Positions 47,801-59,420 of a DNA stretch of 64,000 nt are shown here, piece after piece. This stretch comes from Ophiodon elongatus. Lineage: Eukaryota; Chordata; Actinopteri; Perciformes; Hexagrammidae. The position numbers and the translations under genes are program-made. The stretch covers positions 2,146,001-2,210,000 of the forward strand of contig JACSYO010000389.1 in assembly GCA_016806645.1 (NCBI GenBank), in the 5' to 3' direction. Each line of letters starts with the position of its first letter. The stretch's first letter is position 1. The notes beneath the pieces were generated by a model. It was not told the origin of the DNA, did not search any database, and worked only from the letters and a program-made list of their open reading frames with translations.

Positions 47801-48829
47801 GCGTCTCCACAGTATTGAACTTCCTCTCCCCCCTTCCTCTTTTCGTACGAGCCCTGAAGCTGATCATAACCTTTACTTTCCCAGGGAAGAAAGATAGAAA
47901 CACAAGCAGGTCTTACTGCCGCATGCTTTAATGCTGTAGCATGTAGGAGTGAGATGGGCAGTGTGATTGCTATTCGTTACATGTCCAGGGCCTCCCATTT
48001 TATGGATTTCTGTGTGTTTAACAAAATTGATTCTGTGCCTCTATTATCTCAAGGCAGTCGTATAGTAGGTAATGCTTGGCAAGTACTCGTGGTAATTAAA
48101 CACACATGCCAAAGCCCTGTCATTAATGCTGCATTCCTGCAGCATGATCATCGAATTGGCCGAAGGTTATGATCCTGCATTGAAAAATAAGGCCTCAAGA
48201 GTGCGTTCAAGGACCCGCTTCGCTGTTTGTTTCCCCCCCCCCCCGACCCCCGACCCCTTCACCGCAGACCTACTGGTGACCAAATCTATAAGGCATACGT
48301 TTTCTCATCAGGGTGCCTGAAGCTTGGAGTTTGAAGTCTGCTGCAGAGGCCGACATACTCCACAGAAGAATGTACTCGAAGAATGAATAGATTTATCAGA
48401 AGATCAAAGCAGTAATCATCACATCAAGGCAAATAACGCATAACAAAATCTAGGTTAGAGCTCATTACACAAAAAGTTATTTGAAAATGTCAAAATGCCC
48501 TCTTTTACCTTTGAAAGCAGAATTGCATCACAACACCCTTTTACAAAAATGTCTATCGAGTCATTTCAGTCTATGTTCAACCCAGTCGCCAGAATATAAT
48601 GTTGGCATTGTGCGTTTCTGTTTTATTTGAGTCCTAAAAACTGTATTTTCTGTAAATGAAACACAAAAATGCAGGAAAGGAAAAGATTGGTTGTTACACT
48701 AGAATCATGTACATATAGAATAATTTGAAATATTACTGGCAGATTGTTTTACTCTCGGGAAAACAACAAGACTTAAAGGACTCAAATACACACAAAAATG
48801 ATTCGATATGAATTTTTATTTCTTTCTTT
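44892..48829. other. Unassigned non-coding stretch
   Basis: About 3.9 kb without a gene or repeat copy I can support. 45270-45440 and 46047-46490 have complex, non-repetitive texture that could be conserved regulatory DNA. A 12-bp C run lies at 48233-48244, outside any frame of interest. Confidence 0.4.
45931..45958. repeat. Perfect 13-bp inverted repeat with a 2-base centre
   Basis: TAATTGAAATTCA is followed by TT and its exact reverse complement. It contains TAATTGA/TCAATTA homeodomain-type half-sites in opposite orientation. Confidence 0.9.
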
Positions 48830-48870
48830 CATACACACCCACAGGTGTTCTCCACCTGTGGGTGTGTATG
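48830..48870. repeat. Perfect 18-bp hairpin with a 5-base loop
   Basis: CATACACACCCACAGGTG (48830-48847), loop TTCTC, then the exact reverse complement (48853-48870). The stem has no mismatch. It is too short and its loop too tight for a usual microRNA precursor. Confidence 0.95.
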
Positions 48871-51800
48871 CTTAAATACCACAATGTACAAGGGCTGTCT
48901 TGCGGTGCACAATATTTCTAAATACAGAAATCCAGATTTACTCACCAGCAGCCGACGTGTGAGGAAATCTGGCGGATGAAGGGTCCGATGGGGTTGCCAG
49001 TTTTAGAACATGGTTATTCAGAGATAATACTGGCATGAAATATTTAAAGAGACGAGGCTCACCTCTCTCACAGCCTCTTGACAGCTCGAGGTCTTGATCC
49101 TGATTCTTTCCCTTGTAGTTAATGTTATAAGTTGTTGTATTACTTGGATTTCTGTGATAACATTACCGTCTCCTGTCTCCTTTGTTAACATGCCCTTTCA
49201 ATGTCACCTTCAGATTAAGAGCATTCATCTTGTGCCTTTTTTTTCCTAGAACATTTTGTTTGTATTTCTTGGAGCGATGATTCTTGTTTTGATCTAATTT
49301 GTAATTAATTCAAGTAAGAGGCCTAAATCAAAGACTTCGCAGATTTAATTGATAGATGCTTTCTGCTAATGGTTAGAATGTGACTCCACATGTGGGTGGT
49401 ATGAAAAAAAAAAATCTGTTTCCAAGGAAACAAACAAATGTGATGCTGTTGTTTTCCCTGATAATAGTAGGCTGGATTTGAATTATTGTTTCTATTTTTC
49501 CAAATTGAAAATATCTTCAGGTTTTATGTCATCCATTTTGGCTCAAAGTAATGATTTGTTAAGTAAGATGTCTGAGCAAGTAATATCTATTTTTGAGCAT
49601 TGAGAATCAAATTGGGCTTAATTACACTGTTTGTCATTCCAGCCATGATGCAGAGCCCACTTCTGGGTTTTTAAACCAAGACGTTTGGCAGATTACTCTG
49701 ACATGTGGTTGTTTAGATTTGTGCTCTTTTTTTTAATTCTAGACATCTGGCGGTAAAAAGCCCTGGACATGCAGAAATCATCTGATGTTATTAGTGCTCA
49801 TTGTAGGTGAAATATTTGGACTTCCAACGGGGATAGGCTAGAAAAGTTGAGATGCAAACGGACAATTTGACACATTGGAGTAGATGTTCAATCAGTGTTG
49901 ATGGTAAATGTTGTCAATTGAAGAAAAAGTGTACGTGCTATCCATGGTTAATGCAGCCTTGACCTCTCTCCGCTGCATTTCTTCGGGCCGTATCCTCCAA
50001 TAAATTCAATGATAATGAATAATGTAAAATGTTTCCTCCTCGACAATTTCCTCTGCACTCATATTTCGGGACGCCATTCTAGCTGTTGGAAACGTGGCTA
50101 GTTTACAATACAAGCGAAGAGAATGCGGAAGGTCACTTTTTGAGCAGGATCTAGAGCACTCGAGCCCCCTGGCTACCCAGAGGTGGAGAACAGAGATCCA
50201 AGCTCAAACAGCTTAGTAGTAGTTCGGTACAGTACAACAGTAGTTCTTCCTCGCGTCCTCGGACAGAACTGGGTGCAGGAGGAACAGCAGATTTTGCAGC
50301 TGTGAACTCAGCTTTCTCTGTCAATAAAGCACAGACTCATTTTACCATCAACACTGATCGGACATCTACCTAGAAGTGAGATGGATGGCAATGCCGGTCT
50401 AACAGTCGGGTCGCAATGACATCTTGCACAGGCATTCATGGTCCCCTCTTTAGTGATCCCAACTTCATCATGAAGATGATGAAATTTGTCCAATACTTCA
50501 TCATCAAATAACAAAAAAATTATTGACATCAGACTCAGCTGTAAGAATACTGCCGTGATGTAGAATAGATCGAGGTGGTGTGTGGTTTTTTTTTTCCTGC
50601 AGAATTTCCTATTTTTCTGTCCCCTTTTATAAATTATCACACGAACCACCTGGTTGCCATCATTCATTATGTATAAGATTGCAAGGCCAGTGATGACTGA
50701 CTTGTCGGTGGAGGGAATAATCAGTTTTGTCCTCCGCTTCACAGAGAAGACAAACAGTTGCAGCACACTAAAGGGGAGAGAAGAAGAATACTCGTTTCCA
50801 AGGCGATGTGTGTTGCTAGATCACAACTGTAGGTAGAGGGGATGGGAAGATGCTCCACCCTCGAAGTGGCCTCGATTTTCAAAACCCATCAAGTCATGTC
50901 ATTAGGAGCCGCTCATCTGATTGCTTTTTGTTCCCAAAAATTATCCTCATAAAAATCTGTTATTGAAGTGTTTCAGATTGAAACGTGCATCTTAAATCTG
51001 TGGCATCATCTGCAGCCTTCTGATATGATTGTAGCTCTCTCAGGAAGAACAGGAGACAAATTTATTCTCAGCAGCAATCAGTTAAATACGGAGAAATGTT
51101 GTTGGGTGTCGTAGAAATGGAACATCGAGTCGATCAAATACAGGAAGAGATGATCTCTGGTGCAAATTCAAGTTGTTTTTTTCCTTCAGTCCCTATCTGG
51201 TTTTAATCTCAGTCATAATCGTGATGATGCTTTGTACAGTGTTATAATCCAGAGATCCTGAAGATTACGTGTGGAAATGGAAAACAGAATTCTTATACAA
51301 TAAAAAAGGAGTCAACCTTAGTCTATATTCAGTGCTTATACTGATCTGTCTTCTGTTAATGAAGCATCGATGGTGGCCTTCCTCACATGCTATAGGTTCA
51401 AAGTCATTTCAGAAATCCTCCTTCACTGAGGTCTCACAGATTACACGATGCGAGAGCTCGTAATGTGTCCGGGCTGCTTAGCTGCCGAGATCCCAGTTTT
51501 AATTAAGGACTTTTTGTCTGGGGAAGCCAGCACCAATGTTAATAAAAGGGACAAGCAGTGGGAGGACTTGGGAGGGATATAAATAGCAGCTTTTGTAGGC
51601 TAGGATTCCCTGTCGGGTTGGAGCCAAGCTCGCAGCAGATCACGCCAGCCGATTAGCATAGACATGCTCCCGTGGCTGTGGATGCAGATGTGCCTCTGTG
51701 ATGTTGTGTCTGCGTCTGTGTTGTGGGGAAACAAACCTTGTTCCTCCGTATATCCTGTCTCCAAGGCTCTTATTTGCATTATATGTGTGTTTATGTGAGT

Positions 51801-52445
51801 GCACAAACATACAAAAGAAGAAGAAAAAAGAAAACAGGCCACGGGAGGAAGGAGGTTATAAATCCACCCTAAACACCGAGGGAGAGAACAGCTTCTGGCT
51901 TGGGCCGTTCAAAAAGACATTGAGGTAATAGAGAAAAATGGATGGAAAGTGCAAATGAGCTACCGATTAAGCGTCAGGGTCCTTCTGCATTCGTAGAAAA
52001 ACATTCGAGGGGCGAATTCTGACATACATTTTTCACCGTTTTCACACATTTCGTAACATTTACCCTCACGATTAATGGATTAGAAAAGAAGAAAAAAAAG
52101 AATTGCGAGCTGCAGTCCTTGTTACAGTAAAACAGTTATGTATCATGCACTTAGCTTTGACTGGAAGCAACAATACCAGACGAGTCATCCTGGGTAGCAG
52201 AGGAAATCATCACCTGTAGCAGATGATGAGGCGCTACAGGGGAAGAAGATGATGCCCTGAACGCTAGGGATTTATGTTATATAAGAGTGTCATAGTATTC
52301 AGTGGTGCATTATGAGCGCAGCAGCGTGGTGAGACACACTGGGGTATGGCTGCTTCCCCAGTTACCTTTACGACAGCCAGGTTTTCTGTGGGCAGAAGCT
52401 CCATTATCCTGTGTAAGCTGTGCACCACTGCTGTTTCTTTACCGA

Positions 52446-52447
<2 letters not shown>
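48871..52447. other. Unassigned non-coding stretch
   Basis: About 3.6 kb with no supported gene. The largest frame, 152 codons on the minus strand at 50308-50766, shows no domain or splice support. Confidence 0.45.

Positions 52448-52486
<39 letters not shown>
52448..52486. repeat. (AT)n microsatellite
   Basis: About 19 perfect AT units. Confidence 0.95.
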
Positions 52487-52487
<1 letters not shown>

Positions 52488-53710
52488 GCTGACGTGTCTG
52501 AGGCTGACTTGATTTGTGGGTCAAAATGGGGATTTGCTTTGAATGAACAGGTGCGTACATCCTCCCAGTTCTCTAGGTGTTGCTCCTTGAGATGAAGGAA
52601 AATACGGTTGCTCAAGGTCAATCCGTCCTGCTGCAAAGTCAATCATCAAAATGACTTCTTTTTTTTCTCCCTTGGCTCCCTCAGCAACAGCTTTTTGTAG
52701 CAGCTTGTGTGTCTAACAGTCTGTTGCTGTGTGCGCACTGAGAATTGAAGGTGTGTTTAAGAAGAACAATGAGGACTATCAATGAAATAAACCTGCGCAC
52801 TTGGGACTTGTAAGAACATGCATCCTTGTGGCCTTGTTTCTCCCTTTGACAGCAGTTTTCTGGAACCATTTATCTGCGTTTCACACTCTATTTCTGCAAA
52901 GTTGCAAGTGTGGAACAACCCAGCAGGCCTCAAACAGGACAAATGAAATGCTGTACAGGGTGCACAAAAAAAGTTTTTACTATTCTAAGTGGATTGGTTT
53001 ACAATGTGAAGTGCAATTTGCATTTCAAAATATCCTTATCAGCCACTTATGCCAGCTTTCGGAAGAAAGGCTTCTTCTTCACAGTATGCGCCTCTATTCT
53101 TAGCTGCAACCGGCAGCAGCCTGTGTACCTCTGCTGGTTGGACGGTCGCAAAGAAGCAGAGCCACTGCTTGTCGGGTTGGTAATTGTTGGTAATCGTAAT
53201 GAACATTACAGAGATGGTGTCAGAATAAAGTCAACACTTTATAGACATTCTTTTTTTAATGTAAGCATGATCTGTAAAATCATGGTGCGGCAGGCAGGGT
53301 TCATTACAGTAATTAAACTGACGAAAGTAAAAAGCAGACGTTGATCTTTGTTAGTCAGATACTTTGATTACATTGCTCCAGTGAATATAAACAGCGTTCA
53401 GCTCAGGATTATTCCATCACAGAATGCTTAGTTGTACAAACTGCTTTTTTAATAAGCCGGTGTCTTAGACAGACAAATGTCTCATACTCTGCTTCAACAA
53501 TAGGTCATCGGACAAAACCTTCTTTGTTGGTTTTGGAACAATATGAACCTCGAAAGCCTTCATTGTGAAAAAGATATTGAAACGCTGCTGTTTTTTTCAT
53601 CAAATATAGTTTTGTCTATAAAGCTAGAACAAACCTTGCCAATGGAGCTCATAATGTGTGGCATGCTTCAGAGCTCATATTCCACCCCCGCCCCCCCCCG
53701 TGGCGTAAAT
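52487..53710. other. Unassigned non-coding stretch
   Basis: The 144-codon + frame at 52910-53344 is unrecognised. A C13 run lies at about 53687-53699, just before the minisatellite. Confidence 0.45.
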
Positions 53711-54012
53711 CTGGCAACCCAACAAGATAAGAGCCTTTGGTTTGTATCTGTCAACCTGCTAATGCCTGCAACTTGAGACTGAGCTGGCAACCCAGTAACC
53801 GTTGAGGTTTGAGGCGGAGTTGGCATCCCTCTAACCCTGGGGACTCTGACACATATCTGACAACCTCGGTAACCCCTGGAGATTTCAGACACATCTGGCA
53901 ACGCTTCATCCCACCAGGGCTCGCTCCACATGGTGCATCTTGATCTGGCAACGCAACAGCCTCATAAAAACTGCGGGGAGCAGACTGGTGGAACTGGCAA
54001 CCCACCAGGATT
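53711..54012. repeat. Degenerate minisatellite with a changing period
   Basis: The core CTGGCAACCC or a close variant starts at 53711, 53748, 53784, 53820, 53857, 53895, 53945 and 53994. Spacing is 36-38 bp for the first five intervals and 49-50 bp for the last two. On the minus strand the array reads as 12-13 residue repeats with the pattern GCQLxLKxQ (for example GCQLRLKPQ, GCQLSLKLQ), without start or domain evidence for a protein. Confidence 0.8.
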
Positions 54013-54740
54013 GGCCAGTTTCTGCTGTTGCATGTTTGGCCTTTTGGAATTCACCCAAGGCAGCTATGACAACAAAGTTGTTCCCTTGGAGTACTAATAG
54101 TGTGGTATTTAGCTGCTTCGAGATTTATTTCAGCAATATTATTATGAAAACATCACGACATAAAAACCTTCCTCCCAAACCCCTCTCCCCCCAACAAATA
54201 CAGATTTATATGACAATTATTCTACTGAAAAGTAGACTAAATTGCATACAAAATGAATCCAGATGAATTCATATAAAACAAAAACAGTGTCTCCTGTTGA
54301 CCCAATATTCTTGCACAACAATATGGAGTGTTTGCCTAATGACAACTGTAAGTCACGCCAATACTTATAGACAGGAGGTAATTTGATTGGGTGTACCATC
54401 CCCCCTTGTTAGCAAAATGACCAAACTGCATCCCCCTTTTCAACCTGTTATCCTCCCTCTCCATCTCCATTTAGTTGACGACGTTAGCCTGGTCCGCCTG
54501 ACTCATTGATCCTTTGTCTGACTGATGTCTGTGCGGGTAAGAATCTATGGCCCCGTCCATGACTCTGAAATATCAGTAGACTTCATCGGGCACTAATTTC
54601 CGTCCACGACGCGACCGCCGGAGCTGATCGCTGCCACTCTTCTGTAGTCTAGAGGTTCCAGCTGATGCGCCGCAGCGTGTTCCAGTAGCGTCCCAGAAGC
54701 CACTCTCACAGTGCTGTGTATCGATAAACCACAACGATTT
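54013..54740. other. Unassigned non-coding stretch
   Basis: No gene recognised. 54570-54720 is moderately CpG-rich and may belong to the repeat that follows. Confidence 0.4.
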
Positions 54741-54850
54741 GGTTATGTTTAGCAAAAGATCATGGTTTGGGTTAAAATACGTACTTTGTTAAGGTTAGGG
54801 AAAGCTTCGTCGTCATGTTGACAACAATAAACACTTGTCGTTTTTTGGGC
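54741..54850 (+). repeat. Repeat fragment, family H
   Basis: AAAGATCATGGTTTGGGTTA, then ACTTTGTTAAGGTTAGGGAA, is a phrase I associate with a dispersed percomorph repeat rich in GGTTAGGG. There is no second copy in the window to confirm it. The single GTTAGGG is not a telomeric array. Confidence 0.45.
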
Positions 54851-55921
54851 AAAAATGTCTGTGTTATTCTTCTTTGTGCCAGCAGTGGTCTAGTTTTACA
54901 CAATCACAAAATGTGTGCATATAGAAATGTGTATGTGCCGTTAATATCAAAGTAACAGCTTAGCAAAGTGCTGGAATCTGTTATTCATTAAATCATTGAG
55001 ATTAATAACTATAATTATAGTATTACAGACTTTTATCCTTGCAGATGTCCTTTGTTAAATGGAGGGCTCAACAAAATGATAATTGAGAATAAATCTGTGT
55101 GTCATCATTGAATGAGTTCTGAAAGACTCGTGTAGAGAAGGTCAGATGTGTTTGTGTAAAGAGAGTGAGAGCAGGGCAGTTGTTAGAACAATGGGGCAGT
55201 AGAATGATCACGCTGGTTGGCAAGCAGCTTGCTGACTTGTGATGTTCTCTATGCCACTGTTTTGCAGTATACTGTAAGACTGTGTATTGTGTTATAATGC
55301 AGGTGGATTTGATACAGATGTCGCTTAGTGTCTTCAAAACCCTCTTAGAATTCAATTTTTTAGATCCACCCTCATGTATTATTAAAACTGGTTTCAAGTG
55401 CTTTCCTCATTTTTTTCCTCGACAGCGCATCCTGCAGCATATCAGGCCTTTCTTTACCCTTGACGTGACCCCGCCACCACATCAAGATGCGACTAGGGAG
55501 CTATGCACTCGTTTGTGTCCTCGGTGGATGCTCTAGTGCGCTTTCCTTTCTGTATTCTGGTCTGATGAACACCAGATGCTGCATGCTGAAGTATAGTAGT
55601 GTGCATCACCTCCCAGGCATAGAAATGTCGTTGTAGCTTGACAGGTATCTCACCAGCATGTGATGTGTGAGATTTATCTGCCCGTGAGATTCTGCCCTGT
55701 CGTGCTCGTTGTGTAGCACTCACCGAGGATCTTATTCTCATATCTACCCTTCAGTTTTACCAGATATGTTGCCATTTAAAGGCCAATAAAAGAGCGTCAC
55801 GCGCCTCAGAATATTCCGTGAGTAAATCTGTCACCCTCGTTTGCTGTCGCCCTCTGAGCGCGTGACTCAGGCGGACTGCTGCCCTGCGATTGTGCTCTGT
55901 AGGCATGTGGGGCAGCTGAGA
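54851..55921. other. Unassigned non-coding stretch
   Basis: No supported gene or repeat. Confidence 0.45.
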
Positions 55922-55974
55922 TGAGAGAGAAAGAGAGCGAGAGAGAGAGAAAGAAAGAAAGAGAGAGAGAGAGA
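55922..55974. repeat. (GA)n/(GAAA)n purine tract
   Basis: Mixed GA and GAAA units, purine on the + strand apart from a single C. Confidence 0.9.
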
Positions 55975-56328
55975 CTGCTGTGAGGTAATCCTTTCTTCTG
56001 CGCCAACACAGCCCTGTCGGAGCAGCGGCCAGAGCTGCTGCAGCCAACTAACAAAGACTTCCTGGGTGCTCTCTTGTCACTGCAGTGGCCGGAGCATGTT
56101 GGGATGAGTTCTACTGCTTGTGTGTGGGGGAACATTGAAGGGCCGAGAACAGATTTACTGTATGTGTTTCGTAGTACATACATTTTCTTTCTTTGTTTCA
56201 ATTTGTAGTTGGTTTGTATTATGAAGTGACACGGTGCTAGTTAAAGTGAATACCTGAGGGTCCCTGCATCCGCTATTGTCTAAGTCTCCTTAAAACCGAC
56301 ACTGGGCCCTGAGTTGTCGACTCTTTCT
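55975..56328. other. Unassigned non-coding stretch
   Basis: Nothing recognised. Confidence 0.45.
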
Positions 56329-56603
56329 CAGTTGTCAACTATTTTGATAATTGATTGATCGGTTTGATTCATTTATTAAGAAAAAAAGTCAAATTTTCCT
56401 GATTCCAGTTCCTTAAATGTGATTATTTTCTGGTTTCGTTACTCCTCTATGACAGTAAACTAAATATATTTGAGTTGTGGACTCAACCAAGACATTCGTC
56501 ATCTTTGGCTTTGGGAAATACTGATTTTCTGATGTTTTATAGACCAAATCACCGGCGTATATATTCAAGAGATTAATTGACAATGAAGTAAGTTGCAGCC
56601 CTA
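56329..56603 (+). mobile_element. Interspersed repeat, family G
   Basis: Begins AACTATTTTGATAATTGATT, passes through TCATCTTTGGCTTTGGGAAA and TTTTATAGACCAAATCACCG, and ends TAAGTTGCAGCCCT. It is collinear with 28926-29220 and carries the typical TTGCAGCCCT end. Confidence 0.75.
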
Positions 56604-57347
56604 CTTTCTGAGTTGATCTAGATGTAGAATTACTGCAAATGGCTAAATTGAACTATTACATATGAAGTAAAAATCTGTGGTAGCTCATCCCATTCTACCT
56701 CCCTCCTTGAGATTACTTCTGAGTAGACAGGATTAAATGAATGCGTGCTGCAGAAGTCTTCATCTTAAAAAGTTCCAGCAAGTTATTTAAGATCTTTTTT
56801 CTTTTTTTTTGTAGAGTGATTTAACAGAGACAAGCAAACCACGTTAACCTGCCACATAAAAGTGAGGGAGTTGTGTCTTCCAGCATGTGAGCTTCGTGTC
56901 GTGGCGTGATGGATGCTGCTTGTAACTGAACACCTGGGCTAAAAACTCAGGCAAGCAGGCAAAGCAAAACATCTGGCCCCCGAGCCCCCGAGGATCTCGG
57001 GGACATTAGCCTCCCAAGGACAGTTCTCTCGGTCTGTGCAGCCCCAACGCATCATCTGTTCAGTGTGTACGCGTGCTGCATGTGTGAGTGCAGCTTCCCC
57101 TTCCCCGCCTCCTATCAGTCCGGACCAGGCAAAGGGACGTTGCCTCATCACAAACAAGTCATTCCAAATTCGAAACAGAAAAAAAACTATTATCGTCGGT
57201 TATCACTGCCTCCCGCTGGAACCAATCACAACCGTTTCATTGGTCTAACGAGGAAAACTGATCACACCTTTGAGTCATTGGTTAAACTTTGATGTATGCA
57301 GTCGGCACTAATACGGGGCCGGACTGCACGTTCATCACCTAAGAGTT
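56604..57347. other. Unassigned non-coding stretch
   Basis: No supported feature. Confidence 0.45.
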
Positions 57348-57771
57348 GGTTATGGCTAGAAAGGAGGACCGGACTCGTGTAAAACTCTCGCGAGAGTTTG
57401 TATGTGTTTGCGAGAGTTCATGTACTGCACTAGAGTCTGAGCTGAGGGAGTTTCTAGTGAATCTGCATGATTTCATCTGATTTCGCCAGAGTCCAACCCG
57501 GTGGCACTGATGACAAGCATTAGGAATAACTAAAAAGAAAAAGCCAATCTTCTCGCCGATGGTCTCGTTTACTGATGGTCGTATTGAGGCATCAGTATTG
57601 AATCGAGACTGTTTCATAACCAGTAACAAGTAAGTGAAGAATCAACGTACAACATTAATAGTCTTCTCTCCGCGAAGGGCACCTTGCCCACGTTGGAATC
57701 CCGAACCCTCCGATTACAACAAGAAAGTGACATCACATTTGTACAAGATTGATCCTTCCTAGCCATAAACC
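57348..57771 (+). mobile_element. Terminal-inverted-repeat element, family E
   Basis: The left end GGTTATGGCTAGAAAGGA and the right end TCCTTCCTAGCCATAAAC are inverted copies of each other with about three mismatches, 424 bp apart end to end. The central part matches the fragment at 19495-19590, confirming a dispersed family. No transposase is encoded, so it is a MITE-like, non-autonomous DNA element. It carries a palindrome near its left end. Confidence 0.7.
57382..57399. promoter_or_regulatory. 18-bp palindrome containing TCTCGCGAGA
   Basis: AAACTCTCGCGAGAGTTT is a perfect palindrome whose core TCTCGCGAGA (57386-57395) is the known BANP/CGCG-box promoter motif. A half-copy, GCGAGAGTT, follows at 57410-57418. 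Its position inside a mobile element makes activity uncertain. Confidence 0.5.
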
Positions 57772-59085
57772 TGCCCGTTGTGTGTGCTGTACTTCCTGCA
57801 GGTCCGTCCACGTTTCCTTATCTCGGCCCCTCTGCCTGGCTGCCAGCGGACAGCATTATCATCTCATTCTGCCTCGGTTAATGTTTGATTTCTGCCTCAC
57901 TAGATGCTCTGTCACTGCTGCAGCTCCGCATTGGAAGAATCGGGGAACTGATTATAAACTTGGCCTGTTTTGTAAACAGTTACGTGAACTTTAGATGGAC
58001 AAAAAAGATTGTTCATTCACGTACGAGAGAGAAAATTGTTTTGATCAGTGTGTGGCTCTGAATGCCGCTCCCTGAATGCAGGCTGACTCTCGGGTGGTCT
58101 GCTTCATGCTACAGACCTTTTATAAAATGCCAGGGATTCACAGCACCGGGCCTTCAACACTAATTCATTTTGAACAGCGCCAGAGGCCATTTGACTTTCA
58201 GTGTTTACCTACAGAGAGACAGAGAGAAACGGGGAGGAAATACTGGTGTTGGAGAGAGTGTGTGTAACAGCATGTCTCCTCCTGTTATCTTCACTGTCAA
58301 TCGAATATGTTTATGTACTTCTGTCCAAGCAGAGGTGATTGAATATACATCGCCTGTCGTCAGTGTTTTTCAAGAAGCGGCCATGAAAACCTTCTCATCC
58401 CGGGTGGTTTGACCTTTAAAAGCCAACACTGCTGCTTTAAGACAGCATGGATGATACAGGAGTATTTGGCAGGGTTTGGTGATGCTATGAAAATGGCTAT
58501 TTCTCCGTCGGGTTTTGGATCCAAACTCAGTCACCGTGGCTCATCGAGAGCCCGCGGGGCGCCTCGGATACCATCTCGCCTCACGTCCACGAATGTGATT
58601 TTCATTCGAGTCCATATAATTCATGTAGGAACCCTGTGAACTGTGCAGGAGAGAAGGCTGGAGGAGAGCGATAACGCCGCCTGCACAAAGACGGCTCAGT
58701 TGACCAGAGAAGACAAGAGCAGGAAACAGAGACGAAGATACGACTTTGTATTAGATGGTTTTGATGATGACCTTAAAGGCACCAGCCCTCTCAGGCCTCT
58801 GACCGCTGGTTCTCCAATTTCCCAGACATACCGTACCATATGAGCTGTAATACTACTTATATGATGTGTGTAGTCGTCATTTTGATCATATTGAGTTACC
58901 TCTAGTTCCTTCTAGGCATGCATTTAGTTTATGTTTTTATTTGTCAAAGGTTTTGAGTTATCTTTCTGTTATATTTTTGTCACCACCAAAAAAAAAGAGT
59001 CTTTCTTCTAGATTCAACAGAAACATCTTCTTCCAGAAGTATGATCAACAGACCATATTTTCAATAGTTTTATAGGACCAAAGAC
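57772..59085. other. Unassigned non-coding stretch
   Basis: No supported gene or repeat. Confidence 0.45.
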
Positions 59086-59420
59086 CCTAAGAATAGGACG
59101 TAGTCACCGTGACGTCACCCATTGGTGAATGGACTACGGTTTTGAAGCATCAAGTCCGGCATTTTGGCCGTAGGCATGTTGTTTTTTTGCAACCAGAATT
59201 GACACATACTTTAAACTAGAGATTGAGACCATAAACTCATGTTTACAATGTTTACTGAGGTAATTAATCATGTGAGAAGTAGGGTTATTTTCTCATAGAC
59301 TTCTATACAATCAGACTTCTTTTTGTAAGAGGAGTCGCCCCCTGATGGCCAGTAGAGAGAATGCAAGTTTATGGCACTTCCAAATTGGTTTCACTTTTCA
59401 GATCCGGAGGTTGCTGCCTG
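59086..59420 (+). mobile_element. Interspersed repeat, family A
   Basis: It starts near AGGACGTAGTCACCGTGACG and runs through GAGACCATAAACTCATGTTT and CTCATAGACTTCTATACAAT to AGTCGCCCCCTGATGGCCAG and CACTTTTCAGATCCGGAGGT. This is the fullest copy of the family whose other members lie, inverted, at 32282-32435 and 44175-44561. Confidence 0.85.

Noticed and set aside
48830..48870. MicroRNA precursor
   Set aside because: An 18-bp perfect stem with a 5-base loop is too short and too regular for a typical pre-miRNA.
53668..54005. Minus-strand repeat protein with a GCQL-type 12-residue unit
   Set aside because: The pattern follows directly from the DNA minisatellite. Two different minus frames are both open, and nothing indicates translation.
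54780..54805. Interstitial telomere repeat
   Set aside because: Only a single GTTAGGG, not a tandem TTAGGG array.
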